A stretch of 23,839 nt of DNA, from NCBI GenBank assembly GCA_031549565.1, contig JAVBPO010000127.1, positions 1 through 23,839 on the forward strand, read 5' to 3'. Numbering within the stretch: the first letter of the stretch is position 1; each line of letters starts with the position of its first letter. A model generated the notes under the pieces. The model saw only the letters and a program-made list of their open reading frames with translations, ran no database searches and was not told where the DNA came from. The translations under genes and the position numbers were made by a program. Of this stretch, positions 1-6,541 are shown piece after piece. The DNA comes from JAVBSX01 sp031549565. Its GTDB lineage: Bacteria; Planctomycetota; Planctomycetia; Pirellulales; Thermoguttaceae.

Positions 1-117
1 GCGCGGTTGAAGCAGACGGGAGCAAAGTGGGATCGGGCTCGTGTGGACCGGATGGGCGTGATCTGCTCGATTTTTTACGGCGAGCAGTGGAATGATTACT
101 GGAAAGCTGCACGTTAG
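1..117 (+). CDS. Transposase, C-terminal fragment (cut by window edge)
   Basis: An open frame enters from the left edge and ends at a TAG at 115-117, giving 38 residues. The visible part contains TGAKW near the start, then VDRMGVICSIFYG and a final WNDYWKAAR. Tails of the type TGAxW...W..YW are what I know from ISKra4-like transposases, but the family call is tentative. Independent support for a mobile origin is a decayed second copy at 7141-7319 with the same protein tail (VNRMG...YWK) and the same AT-rich end sequence after it. The stop lies only about 25 bp before the presumed element end. The N-terminal part and catalytic residues are outside the window, so activity cannot be judged. Confidence 0.5.
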   Translation, partial: ARLKQTGAKWDRARVDRMGVICSIFYGEQWNDYWKAAR

Positions 118-124
118 CCCCCAG

Positions 125-141
125 AAAATTTGCGCGCACCC
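125..141 (+). repeat. Presumed right terminal repeat of the left-edge insertion element
   Basis: The sequence AAAATTTGCGCGCACCC follows the transposase stop. Nearly the same string follows the decayed copy (7303-7319). In inverted orientation it occurs at 23615-23630 (GGGTGCGCCCAAATTT). Recurrence at three places, twice just after a transposase tail, is what an insertion-element terminus should show. The exact boundary and any target duplication cannot be set because the left end of this copy is missing. Confidence 0.5.
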
Positions 142-159
142 CTCCATGAGGAGTTTGGG

Positions 160-918
160 CTAACACTGTTTTTCGATAATGAAAGAAATATTTTCCCGCG
201 AAGTGTGGATTTCGACCGGGATACCGTACGCTTGTTCGATCAGGGGCGGCGTCAAACCTTCCAGTCGTACGTCGCCGAGCAGATTTCCTTCGCGGAGCAA
301 CAGAAAACGGTCCGTATAACGGATCGCGATGTTGATATCGTGCAAACTCATCACCGCGAGCAGGTTTCTTTCCCGTACGATTTCGCGGAGCACCGTGAGA
401 AACTCGACCTGATTCTTCAAGTCGAGCGCACTTGTCGGCTCGTCGAGCAGTAAAATCTTCGATTCCTGAATCAGCGCCCGGGCAAGGGCGACTTTTTGCG
501 ATTCACCGCCGCTCAAACGATCGACCGGACGCATTGCAAGCGAATCGAGTTGGAGCCGGACGAGAATTTCTTCGACCTTTCGATAATCGTCCGACGATGC
601 GAACCAGGTCAAGTACGGCCGTCGTCCCAAAAGTACCGCGTCGAACACGGAAAGCGGCGCCGATTCGATCCGCTGCGGCACGTAAGCGATCCGGCGGGCG
701 ATTTCTTCCGGGGAGAATCCGGCCAAATTCGATTCCGCCAAGTGCACGGTTCCGCTTTGCGGTTTGAGAATCCGGTTCAAGCAGCGCAAAAGCGTCGATT
801 TACCGGATCCGTTCGGACCAAGAATCGCAACGATTTCACCGGGCTGAACCTGAAACGAAACGTCCGACAAAACGGCCTTGCGACCGTAATGAAACGAAAG
901 TTGCCGGACTTGGAGCAT
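160..918 (-). CDS. ABC transporter ATP-binding protein, FecE/BtuD-like (iron-siderophore, haem or cobalamin uptake type)
   Basis: A 252-residue cytoplasmic ATPase that would power an inner-membrane importer. Walker A is GPNGSGKST (34-42), the Q-loop glutamine is Q82 in YVPQR, the signature is LSGGE (135-139), Walker B is ILLLDEP (155-161) and the switch histidine is H183 in SLHD. All key residues are intact, and both length and sequence style fit the COG1120 (FecE/HmuV/BtuD) group. The start at 918 was chosen because homology begins with MLQVRQLSFHYG; the frame is open upstream but that stretch lacks similarity and overlaps the divergent promoter. No permease or binding protein is adjacent. 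Downstream lies the insertion-element end only about 20 bp after the stop, so partner genes may have been displaced, or may lie elsewhere. The substrate cannot be told from the ATPase. Confidence 0.9.
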   Translation of the reverse strand: MLQVRQLSFHYGRKAVLSDVSFQVQPGEIVAILGPNGSGKSTLLRCLNRILKPQSGTVHLAESNLAGFSPEEIARRIAYVPQRIESAPLSVFDAVLLGRRPYLTWFASSDDYRKVEEILVRLQLDSLAMRPVDRLSGGESQKVALARALIQESKILLLDEPTSALDLKNQVEFLTVLREIVRERNLLAVMSLHDINIAIRYTDRFLLLREGNLLGDVRLEGLTPPLIEQAYGIPVEIHTSRENISFIIEKQC

Positions 919-954
919 GAGACTCAAACGAGGAATTGCGAGTCGAAGGAAAGG

Positions 955-982
955 AAAAAACGAACGCTTGATTTTAGCGTTC
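955..982 (-). terminator. Intrinsic-terminator-like hairpin in the leader of the ABC ATPase gene
   Basis: Read on the minus strand, GAACGCT (982-976) pairs with AGCGTTC (968-962) across a 7-nt loop, followed after one base by six T residues (960-955). That is a compact rho-independent terminator shape. It sits 37 bp upstream of the ATPase start and no minus-strand gene lies before it, so it would act either as an attenuator of the ATPase transcript or as a block to stray antisense transcription. The same dyad overlaps the -35 box of the plus-strand promoter. Confidence 0.5.
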
Positions 983-996
983 CCTCTTGCTATAGT
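968..996 (+). promoter_or_regulatory. Sigma-70-like promoter for the NIPSNAP gene
   Basis: TTGATT (968-973) and TATAGT (991-996) are separated by 17 bp, close to the housekeeping consensus. A start near 1003 would leave a leader of about 60 nt before the ATG at 1063. No other comparably good pair is seen in this divergent spacer. Confidence 0.6.
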
Positions 997-1000
997 GAAC

Positions 1001-1014
1001 CCGGAGCGCTCCGG
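1001..1014. promoter_or_regulatory. 14-bp perfect palindrome at the expected transcription start (candidate operator)
   Basis: CCGGAGCGCTCCGG is a perfect 14-bp palindrome starting 5 bp after the -10 box at 991-996, so it would span the transcription start. That placement is typical of a repressor site. No regulator gene is visible in the window, so the role is inference. Confidence 0.35.
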
Positions 1015-1062
1015 AATCGGTTGGGAAACGCTCATGATATTCACGCCAATTACGAAAAAACC

Positions 1063-1863
1063 ATGAAACGCAGAGATTTTATGTTGACCGCCGGCGCAGC
1101 CGGGCTTGCCGCTTCCACGATGAATTTTGCCAACGGACAAGGAAACGCGGGGCCCCAAAAAGGGCTCGAACTCCGAACTTACACCGTGTCCAGCTTGGAG
1201 AAAAAGGAAAAGCTGATCAAAGTGTTCGACGACGCGCTGATTCCGGCGTTGAATCGGCAAGGAATTAAACCGGTCGGCGTCTTCTGGACGAACAAAGAAA
1301 TCAACGAGAATAACGCCGATTTCGATCTTTCCGTTTTCGTCCTCTTTTCGCACGATTCACCGGATTCCGTCCTCGATTGCAACGCGAAGCTGCTCGCCGA
1401 CAAGACGTATCTCAAAGCGGCCGCTCCGATCTTCGAAGCTCCGATGAACGATCCGCTGTACGACACGCTCAAATGCACTCTCATGATCGGCTTTAACGGC
1501 TGTCCGGGGATCGAAGTTCCGACGCGGGGCAAAGATCGTGTGTTGCAATTGCGGTTCTACAAGAGCTACAATTTCGAACGCAACGCCGCCAAAGTCCACA
1601 TGTTCGACGAAGGGGGTGAACTCCCACTGTTCCGTGAAACGGGAATGAATCCGGTCTTTTTCGGCGACACGATTTACGGAGATCGGATGCCGAACCTGAC
1701 GTACATGCTCGGTTTCGAAAACGAAGACGCTCGAAAATTGGCTTGGAAAACGTTCGTCGAATCGCCGAAATGGAAAGATATCAGCAGCCGTCCGATGTAC
1801 AAGGATACGGCGAACACGATCACGAACATCCTGCTCAAACCATCCCCGGGCTCGCAGATTTAG
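1063..1863 (+). CDS. NIPSNAP family protein with Tat signal
   Basis: A 266-residue secreted protein. The N-terminus MKRRDFMLTAGAAGLAAS is a twin-arginine signal (RRDFM followed by an Ala/Gly-rich hydrophobic stretch), so export in folded form is expected. Two NIPSNAP-like alpha/beta-barrel repeats follow. The first begins ELRTYTVSS (about 36-44) and contains ALNRQGIKPVGVFW. The second begins VLQLRFYKSY (about 162) and runs through NLTYMLGFENEDARKLAWKTF to PKWKDI. Such proteins are frequent in Planctomycetes, often next to sugar or amine catabolic genes, but their biochemical role is unsettled. The start is fixed by the Tat motif; the longer upstream open frame has no similarity. It is a single gene with its own promoter and no clear terminator. 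Confidence 0.85.
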   Translation: MKRRDFMLTAGAAGLAASTMNFANGQGNAGPQKGLELRTYTVSSLEKKEKLIKVFDDALIPALNRQGIKPVGVFWTNKEINENNADFDLSVFVLFSHDSPDSVLDCNAKLLADKTYLKAAAPIFEAPMNDPLYDTLKCTLMIGFNGCPGIEVPTRGKDRVLQLRFYKSYNFERNAAKVHMFDEGGELPLFRETGMNPVFFGDTIYGDRMPNLTYMLGFENEDARKLAWKTFVESPKWKDISSRPMYKDTANTITNILLKPSPGSQI

Positions 1864-1884
1864 GGGACGCAAATTCCGTTTTCT

Positions 1885-1908
1885 GACTACCGACTACTGA
1901 CTACCGAC
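1885..1908. repeat. Heptanucleotide tandem repeat GACTACY
   Basis: Units GACTACC, GACTACT, GACTACC and a partial GAC are spaced exactly 7 bp apart. The array lies in the 57-bp space between the convergent NIPSNAP and TPR genes. It shares the 7-bp period, but not the sequence, with arrays at 2894, 3181, 22424 and 22501. Confidence 0.75.
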
Positions 1909-1920
1909 GACAACGCCAGA

Positions 1921-2883
1921 TCAATTCGTTCTCCGGTTCGACTGGACGAGTTTCATTTGCTCGGAAAGTCGAACCAAAGCCGGATGGTTCGGAACGAGTT
2001 GGTGGATTTGCTCCATCGTGTCCCGAACATCGTTCAAACGACCGTTCTTAAGTTGCAGATCCGCTAATTCGATGTAAAGGTCGATATTGTCCGGCGTTGT
2101 TTCAATCGCGGCTCGATAGGTGGTCGCGGCGTCGTCGGTCCGGCCCATCTCCAAGAGCGTTTCCGCTTTGCCGCGAATCACGGAGATCGGTTGCGGGTTC
2201 GGACGGTATTGCCGCTCCAGAGTTTGCCAGGTCGCCAAAGCTCGCTGGGGCTGCCGCATTTTCGTTTGAAGAACCGCCAGCTCCGAGAGAATCTCCAAAG
2301 ACTCGTTCGACTCCGGACCGAGAAGCGCTAAAGCTCGATAATAATCCGCGGCGGCTTTCTGAAAATGGAGTTGGGCAAGGTCGTCCTTTCCGGAAAGACT
2401 ATGGTTTTCGCCGAAGCTGAGTTCCGTCTTTCCGTGGAGCGCCCAACCTTTGTATCCGCCGGGCGCAATGTCGATCGCGCGCATTGCGAAACGACTGGCT
2501 CCGTCGATTTGGCCGAGTACGAGGAGTTTCTCGGCAATCGAAAGGCTGAGGGTTTCGTCTTCATTCCCCTCTTTCCGACTGATTTTCGTCCCTTCTTCGA
2601 GCTGATGCAGCGACTCGCGGTGCTTTCCCTGCTGCCAAAGGACCTCGGCGTAATGTCGGCGGATGTCGGTTTCTTTCGGATTGAGTTTGACCGCCTTGAC
2701 CAGTTTCCTTTCGGCTTCGTCCCAGCGTCCCTGCTCCATTGCGGCGTTCGCTTCACGGCAGATTTCCCGGCTCTGCACGATGCTCGGCGTGAGCGGTCGT
2801 GTTTTCAGCCGGTGCAGACACCCAGCGCCGCCGAAAATTTCGGCCAACAGGCAGATGTAAAGCAATCGACGTAAAACGGACAT
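1921..2883 (-). CDS. TPR-repeat protein, probable lipoprotein
   Basis: A 320-residue protein. The N-terminus (MSVLRRLLYICLLAEIFGGAGC) is a positively charged, hydrophobic signal ending in a cysteine preceded by Gly-Ala-Gly, a loose lipobox, so attachment to a membrane by C22 is likely but not certain. The rest is helical tetratricopeptide repeats: the unit AAMEQGRWDEAERKLVKAVKLNPKETDIRRHYAEVLWQQGK (about 47-87) is clear, and ALATWQTLERQYRPNP and AATTYRAAIETTPDNIDLYIELADLQLKNGR (about 216-285) give further ones. TPR proteins are scaffolds for protein-protein contact; no catalytic domain is present. The start at 2883 directly abuts a heptamer repeat and has no visible ribosome-binding site. The partner is unknown. 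Confidence 0.75.
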   Translation of the reverse strand: MSVLRRLLYICLLAEIFGGAGCLHRLKTRPLTPSIVQSREICREANAAMEQGRWDEAERKLVKAVKLNPKETDIRRHYAEVLWQQGKHRESLHQLEEGTKISRKEGNEDETLSLSIAEKLLVLGQIDGASRFAMRAIDIAPGGYKGWALHGKTELSFGENHSLSGKDDLAQLHFQKAAADYYRALALLGPESNESLEILSELAVLQTKMRQPQRALATWQTLERQYRPNPQPISVIRGKAETLLEMGRTDDAATTYRAAIETTPDNIDLYIELADLQLKNGRLNDVRDTMEQIHQLVPNHPALVRLSEQMKLVQSNRRTN

Positions 2884-2893
2884 TGTGGGGGGA

Positions 2894-3201
2894 GGCTGTA
2901 GGCTATAGAGGGGCAGCGGTAATTCAGGTAGAATAAACAGATTGAAACAGCCAAAACGCCGGTCCCCTCTCCCCGGTAATCCGGGGAGAGGGTTAGGGTG
3001 AGGGGAAATGAAGCGTCAAACAGCTCCACCCCCTCACCCTAACCCTCTCCCCCGGAATACCGGGGGCGAGGGGACCATCCTTTTCTGATCGAAATTCTTC
3101 CCTGTTTAACATTCTTTGTCTGCCATTCTTCCCATTTTATGACGGCCCCTCTTAGAGCTCAGCCAACATTTTTTTCCTACAGCCTATAGCCTACAGCCTA
3201 A
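2894..3201. repeat. Inverted pair of AGCCTAN heptamer repeats
   Basis: GGCTGTA GGCTATA at 2894-2907 is the exact reverse complement of TATAGCCTACAGCC at 3185-3198, which lies inside a longer array (AGCCTAT, AGCCTAC, AGCCTAA at 3181-3201). The two arms bracket a space of about 280 bp that itself holds a large hairpin (2961-3076). The arrangement resembles a composite inverted-repeat element inserted between the divergent TPR and TPR/MBL genes. Confidence 0.7.
2961..3076. repeat. 116-bp imperfect palindrome (CCCTCTCCCC type dispersed repeat)
   Basis: The left arm starts GGTCCCCTCTCCCCGG (2961-2976) and continues through GGTTAGGGTGAGGGG. The right arm (3030-3076) begins CCCCTCACCCTAACCCTCTC and ends GGGGACC, so the arms pair over about 45 bp around a loop of about 24 nt. 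Each arm also has an inner small palindrome (CCCCGG..CCGGGG left, CCCCCGG..CCGGGGG right), giving a branched structure. A 13-bp copy of its tip recurs at 5942-5954. Elements of this look are common in planctomycete and other environmental genomes. The rest of the 2884-3425 spacer is AT-rich and holds only the promoter listed next. Confidence 0.85.
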
Positions 3202-3324
3202 ATTCTACATTTTTTCACCAAAAAACCCTAGATCGATTTTTCCGTTTTTACCGTATTTCAGCAGGCAAAAGCAAAAATTATGAAATAATAACGTAAAAAT
3301 AGGTAAATTAGGTAGTATAAAAAG

Positions 3325-3352
3325 TTGTCGTCAAATTTCTTTGGGTTATACT
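3325..3352 (+). promoter_or_regulatory. Sigma-70-like promoter for the TPR/MBL gene
   Basis: TTGTCG (3325-3330) and TATACT (3347-3352) are spaced 16 bp apart in an AT-rich stretch (3225-3375) about 75 bp before the ATG at 3426. Both boxes match the housekeeping consensus well apart from the last two bases of the -35 box. Confidence 0.5.
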
Positions 3353-3425
3353 TGTAAGAGGTTGTATTCTTTTCCTTGTTCCTCCTTCAGCCTCATTCGT
3401 TCTCATTCAACTAAACATTCCTCCC

Positions 3426-5519
3426 ATGTCCGCAACGACTCGAGAAGAACGGCTGAAGCAATATCGCAAAGAGCGGGAAACTGCTTTTGAGCTTATCCTG
3501 CTCAGCAGAAAAGACGACGCACTGGCGCTTCTGGAAAGTGTTCGGCAACAAGCCAACAGCGACGGGGACGAAGATTATCGGATGCTGTTCGAGTCGTTGC
3601 AGATTCAACTCGTCCAGCCGGACCATCCGCAGCAGATCGAACTCCTGCAACAAGCTCTCCAGTGGGAAACGGAGCAGGGATATTCGCCCGAATTGGTGAT
3701 GTATCTCGAAATCGGACGTTTCTACGCCGAAGCCGGGGATCAGGACACGGCGATTTCCTGTTTCTCCGAAGCACTCAATCTCGATCAAGGGGATCCTGAA
3801 ACATTGCGTTTGACCGGAATCTCGATCGCCAAACAGGGGGATCCGGACACCGCGTTGAAGTGGATCGAAGCCGCGCTGGCCGCTTCGGAAAACAATGATT
3901 CGTTCTCTTGGCGGGAAAAAGCATTCCTTGAGCAGCCGATGGAAAAGCTCGACGAAGCGCTCGAAAGCATCGAACAAGCGGCCAAGCTCCGACCGGACCT
4001 CTGGACGGCGGATCGGGAAAAACTCGAAAAACTCTGCAAAAAAGAGACGCCGCCTCCGTTTTCCCCACCTCAACCGCCGCCGCTTCCTCCCATGCCGCCG
4101 ATTCCCAAGGTTTCGCCGGAGCTGATGTCGGAATTGGCGGGTGATCTCAATATCGAACCAAAACCGGAAGAATCCCCCGCAATCGACGACGATACGCCGA
4201 TCGGCGGAAGCGATGGTGAAATGGAAATCGCGCCGAAACAGGAGCCGACTGATTCCCCTTCTGCGTTAACACTGGAAAAAACGGTCGTGGAAGCGGTTCG
4301 GAGCGGCTGCGTCGAATTCCGAAAGCGGTTTTTAGCCGAGTCGGTTTTGCCGAAAGAGAAAGCCCTGTGGTTTTTCCTGAAACCGCATCGAACCGATTGG
4401 ACGTGCGGCGGCGGACATTTTCTCTGGAATCGCGGAACCGGAACGTTGATCGATCCCGGCTTCGGATTTCTCGATTCGTTGGCCGAAATCGGCGGTTCGC
4501 TCGCCGAAGTACGCAATGTTCTGATCACTCACGACAACGAATCGCAACTGGCGGAATTCGAGATCATTCGCAAGCTGATGCTCCGAGGAAATCTTGCCGG
4601 AAACGTTCGCTTTTTCCTCAATCTCGGCGCGATTCAGAAGCTGTCCGCGATGGTCGATCTGAACGACAAATCGTTCTCCGAAGGATATTTGACGCTTTAC
4701 GCCGGCGCGAATTACGATTTGCTCGGCGGCGGAAAAATCAGGACGCTTCCCGCTTACCACCAGGAACTCAAGTCCGCCGACCAGGCGGTTGGGCTCCAGA
4801 TTTCTCTCGACGCAAACAGTTCCGACAATTCCGATTCGGCAAAACGAATCGTTTACACAAGTGATACCGGCCTGTTTCCGCTTTCGCTTTCGTACGATTC
4901 GACGGAAAGTCGGATCGTTCATGTTTCCGATAAAAATCAGGTGAACCGCGTCCTTTCCCGACGATATAAAGACGAAGGAGCGGAAAACGCCGATTTGATG
5001 ATTTTGCATTTCGGACAGGCTCACATCCAATTCGAAAAAAGCCGCTCGGTTGAAGATTCGGGAATCAAAGTCGACGAATTGGAGCACATTGATCCGACCG
5101 ATCGGCCCGGCGAAACGGAGTTGGCGGGATTGTGTGCCGTCGGACAGCTTGGTTTTCTCGGGACCCGGGAAATGGTCGAGCAATGTAAGCCGAAATTCGC
5201 CGTCGTCTGCCAGTGGGCTCGGGAGCTCGGACCGCTCCGAACGGCGCTGTGCGAACTGTTGCAAAAGCAGATCGGGACGGAACCGACGCGACTGGTCGCC
5301 GGGGACAGCTTTTTAGTGTATGACATTTTCGCGGATGCCGTTTACGATTGCGTTCGCGACGGCTGGACCGCGGCCCGGGACATTATCGCCGCGGACTGGC
5401 AGGACAAACTTTTCTATTTTTCGCGGGAAGTTCGGGACCGATTCGAATCCCTGCCCGACTATTACGCGAATCGTTTTTTGAACGATTTACGATACAAGCA
5501 GGAAACCTATTTCCGCTAA
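3426..5519 (+). CDS. TPR domain fused to a metallo-beta-lactamase-fold domain with a degraded metal site
   Basis: A 697-residue soluble protein without signal peptide. Residues about 1-200 are TPR-like helices (for example YLEIGRFYAEAGDQDTAISCFSEALNLDQGDPETLRL). Residues about 205-275 are a Pro-rich then acidic linker with PPPFSPPQPPPLPPMPP. The C-terminal half starts with CGGGHFLWNRGTGTLIDPG (about 326-344), which matches the first strands of MBL-fold hydrolases. The usual metal motif HxHxDH is replaced: LITHDNESQ (about 366-374) keeps only the first His. A later YTSDTG (about 477-482) keeps the usual Asp, and GQLGFLGTREMVEQCKPKFAVV (about 572-593) matches the family's last helical segment, but its usual histidine is Gln (GQLG). 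Catalysis by the classical two-metal mechanism is therefore doubtful; a binding or signalling role is possible. It is followed after 63 bp by a YjfB-like gene. Confidence 0.75.
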   Translation: MSATTREERLKQYRKERETAFELILLSRKDDALALLESVRQQANSDGDEDYRMLFESLQIQLVQPDHPQQIELLQQALQWETEQGYSPELVMYLEIGRFYAEAGDQDTAISCFSEALNLDQGDPETLRLTGISIAKQGDPDTALKWIEAALAASENNDSFSWREKAFLEQPMEKLDEALESIEQAAKLRPDLWTADREKLEKLCKKETPPPFSPPQPPPLPPMPPIPKVSPELMSELAGDLNIEPKPEESPAIDDDTPIGGSDGEMEIAPKQEPTDSPSALTLEKTVVEAVRSGCVEFRKRFLAESVLPKEKALWFFLKPHRTDWTCGGGHFLWNRGTGTLIDPGFGFLDSLAEIGGSLAEVRNVLITHDNESQLAEFEIIRKLMLRGNLAGNVRFFLNLGAIQKLSAMVDLNDKSFSEGYLTLYAGANYDLLGGGKIRTLPAYHQELKSADQAVGLQISLDANSSDNSDSAKRIVYTSDTGLFPLSLSYDSTESRIVHVSDKNQVNRVLSRRYKDEGAENADLMILHFGQAHIQFEKSRSVEDSGIKVDELEHIDPTDRPGETELAGLCAVGQLGFLGTREMVEQCKPKFAVVCQWARELGPLRTALCELLQKQIGTEPTRLVAGDSFLVYDIFADAVYDCVRDGWTAARDIIAADWQDKLFYFSREVRDRFESLPDYYANRFLNDLRYKQETYFR

Positions 5520-5570
5520 ACCCGTTTTTTACGTACTTGTACCAATCCCCTCCCCCCCCCTCTCTCACGA

Positions 5571-5576
5571 AAGGAG
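5571..5576 (+). promoter_or_regulatory. Strong Shine-Dalgarno site of the YjfB-like gene, preceded by a pyrimidine tract
   Basis: AAGGAG lies 6 bp before the ATG at 5583. It is one of the few clear ribosome-binding sites in the window and fixes the start of the small gene. Directly before it is a pyrimidine tract (5546-5566) with a run of nine C (5552-5560). Confidence 0.7.
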
Positions 5577-5582
5577 AATTCA

Positions 5583-5801
5583 ATGGACGGTTTATCCAGC
5601 GCGATTTCCTCGGCGGTTCAATTCCAGCAGGACAAGACGAATATGGAGGTTCAAATGAGCGTCCTGAAAAAAGGCTTGCAAGTGCAAAAGGAAGTCGGCA
5701 GTATGCTCGTCGGTCTGATCGAACAAGCCGCCGGAACCGGCAACGCCCAAAGCCCCGGCAAAGCGGTCGGACTCGGCTCGAACCTCGACGTTACGGGGTA
5801 A
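5583..5801 (+). CDS. YjfB-like small protein (putative motility protein family)
   Basis: A 72-residue protein without signal or membrane segment. It has the layout of the YjfB family (Pfam YjfB_motility): a short N-terminal helix with small residues (MDGLSSAISSAVQFQQ), a middle helix rich in Met, Lys and Gln with ALKK-like spacing (MEVQMSVLKKGLQVQKEVGSMLVGLIEQA), and a Gly/Asn-rich tail ending near LGSNLDVTG, comparable to the NxGxxIDxxI ends of the family. YjfB of Bacillus is linked to motility by regulation only, so the function is not established. The strong ribosome-binding site and the short distance to the upstream TPR/MBL gene suggest co-transcription, although the C-run between them could matter for expression. 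Confidence 0.65.
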   Translation: MDGLSSAISSAVQFQQDKTNMEVQMSVLKKGLQVQKEVGSMLVGLIEQAAGTGNAQSPGKAVGLGSNLDVTG

Positions 5802-5941
5802 TGTTAGCTGCGGGGCCTGCCCGGACCGAAACGCAACTCATGTGCATCAGAGCCGTGTACACAATAAAGCCTTCCCCGGAAGATTTAGGCTTTCGCCGGA
5901 AAGTAAAATACCCGTTTTTAGATAAACGAAGCTAAAACTCT

Positions 5942-6236
5942 GGTCCCCTCTCCCTCCTGGCAAAAGTATCTACACAAATATTTTGTCGAGCTTGGTTCCG
6001 GAAATTCCTGCCCCAACGGGGCATGAGAACATAGCCGGGGGTGAGTTGTACTCAACGAACCCCCGGTTGGAATCTCCCGCCAGAAAACAAGCGGCACGTT
6101 TATGAATAACGTGCCGACTCATGTCATGCTGAGGTACTCCGAAGCATCTGGTTTCAAGCTGTACCTGCTATGCAATGTGTGTTGGCCGGATCCACCAGAT
6201 TCTCACTCCGTGAGTACGCTACGTTCCGAATGACAA
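5942..6236. repeat. Mosaic of dispersed palindromic repeats in a 740-bp geneless space
   Basis: Four units lie side by side in 5802-6541. At 5942-5954 is a 13-bp copy of the 2961 element tip. At 6010-6022 is GCCCCAACGGGGC, and at 6035-6066 a hairpin with arms CCGGGGGT and ACCCCCGG; together they look like the planctomycete-type 'CCCCAACGGGG...CATAGCC' repeat. At 6092-6116 is a perfect 9-bp stem (CGGCACGTT / AACGTGCCG, loop 7). At 6122-6236 is an imperfect inverted repeat with ends TGTCAT / ATGACA and inner ATCTGGT / ACCAGAT. I see no gene in this space; 6237-6541 is plain AT-rich leader. Confidence 0.65.
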
Positions 6237-6541
6237 AACTTGCCCGCCAATTTCCGGCGGAAGCCGATTTGCACGATCTATAAACGTACATTTGAGCAGT
6301 TTGTTTGTGCACGATTGATTGATGCGCACAAATGAGAAATTCTCTGTTCGCATCTTTTTTCACGCTTGGTGTATAAAGCATCGAGACGCACGGCCGAAAT
6401 TGAAGACGCTGCTTGTTCTTCATGAACGAATTTGTTACCCTTGGGTTGTACCGCGAAAAACGATGAAACTTTTTTCGCTTTTTCGACAAAACAGCCGGGC
6501 GATCCGATCTTCTCTTCTTCCAATCCCTCTGATCACACCAA

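Noticed and set aside
496..1062. Upstream extension of the NIPSNAP frame
   Set aside because: It overlaps the ABC ATPase gene and the promoter; the Tat signal at 1063 defines the start.
919..1353. Upstream extension of the ABC ATPase frame
   Set aside because: It covers the divergent promoter and the NIPSNAP coding start and shows no similarity; ABC homology starts at 918.
6092..6116. Perfect 9-bp stem as transcription terminator
   Set aside because: No T-run follows on either strand and it lies amid other palindromic repeats, so it is treated as part of the repeat mosaic.
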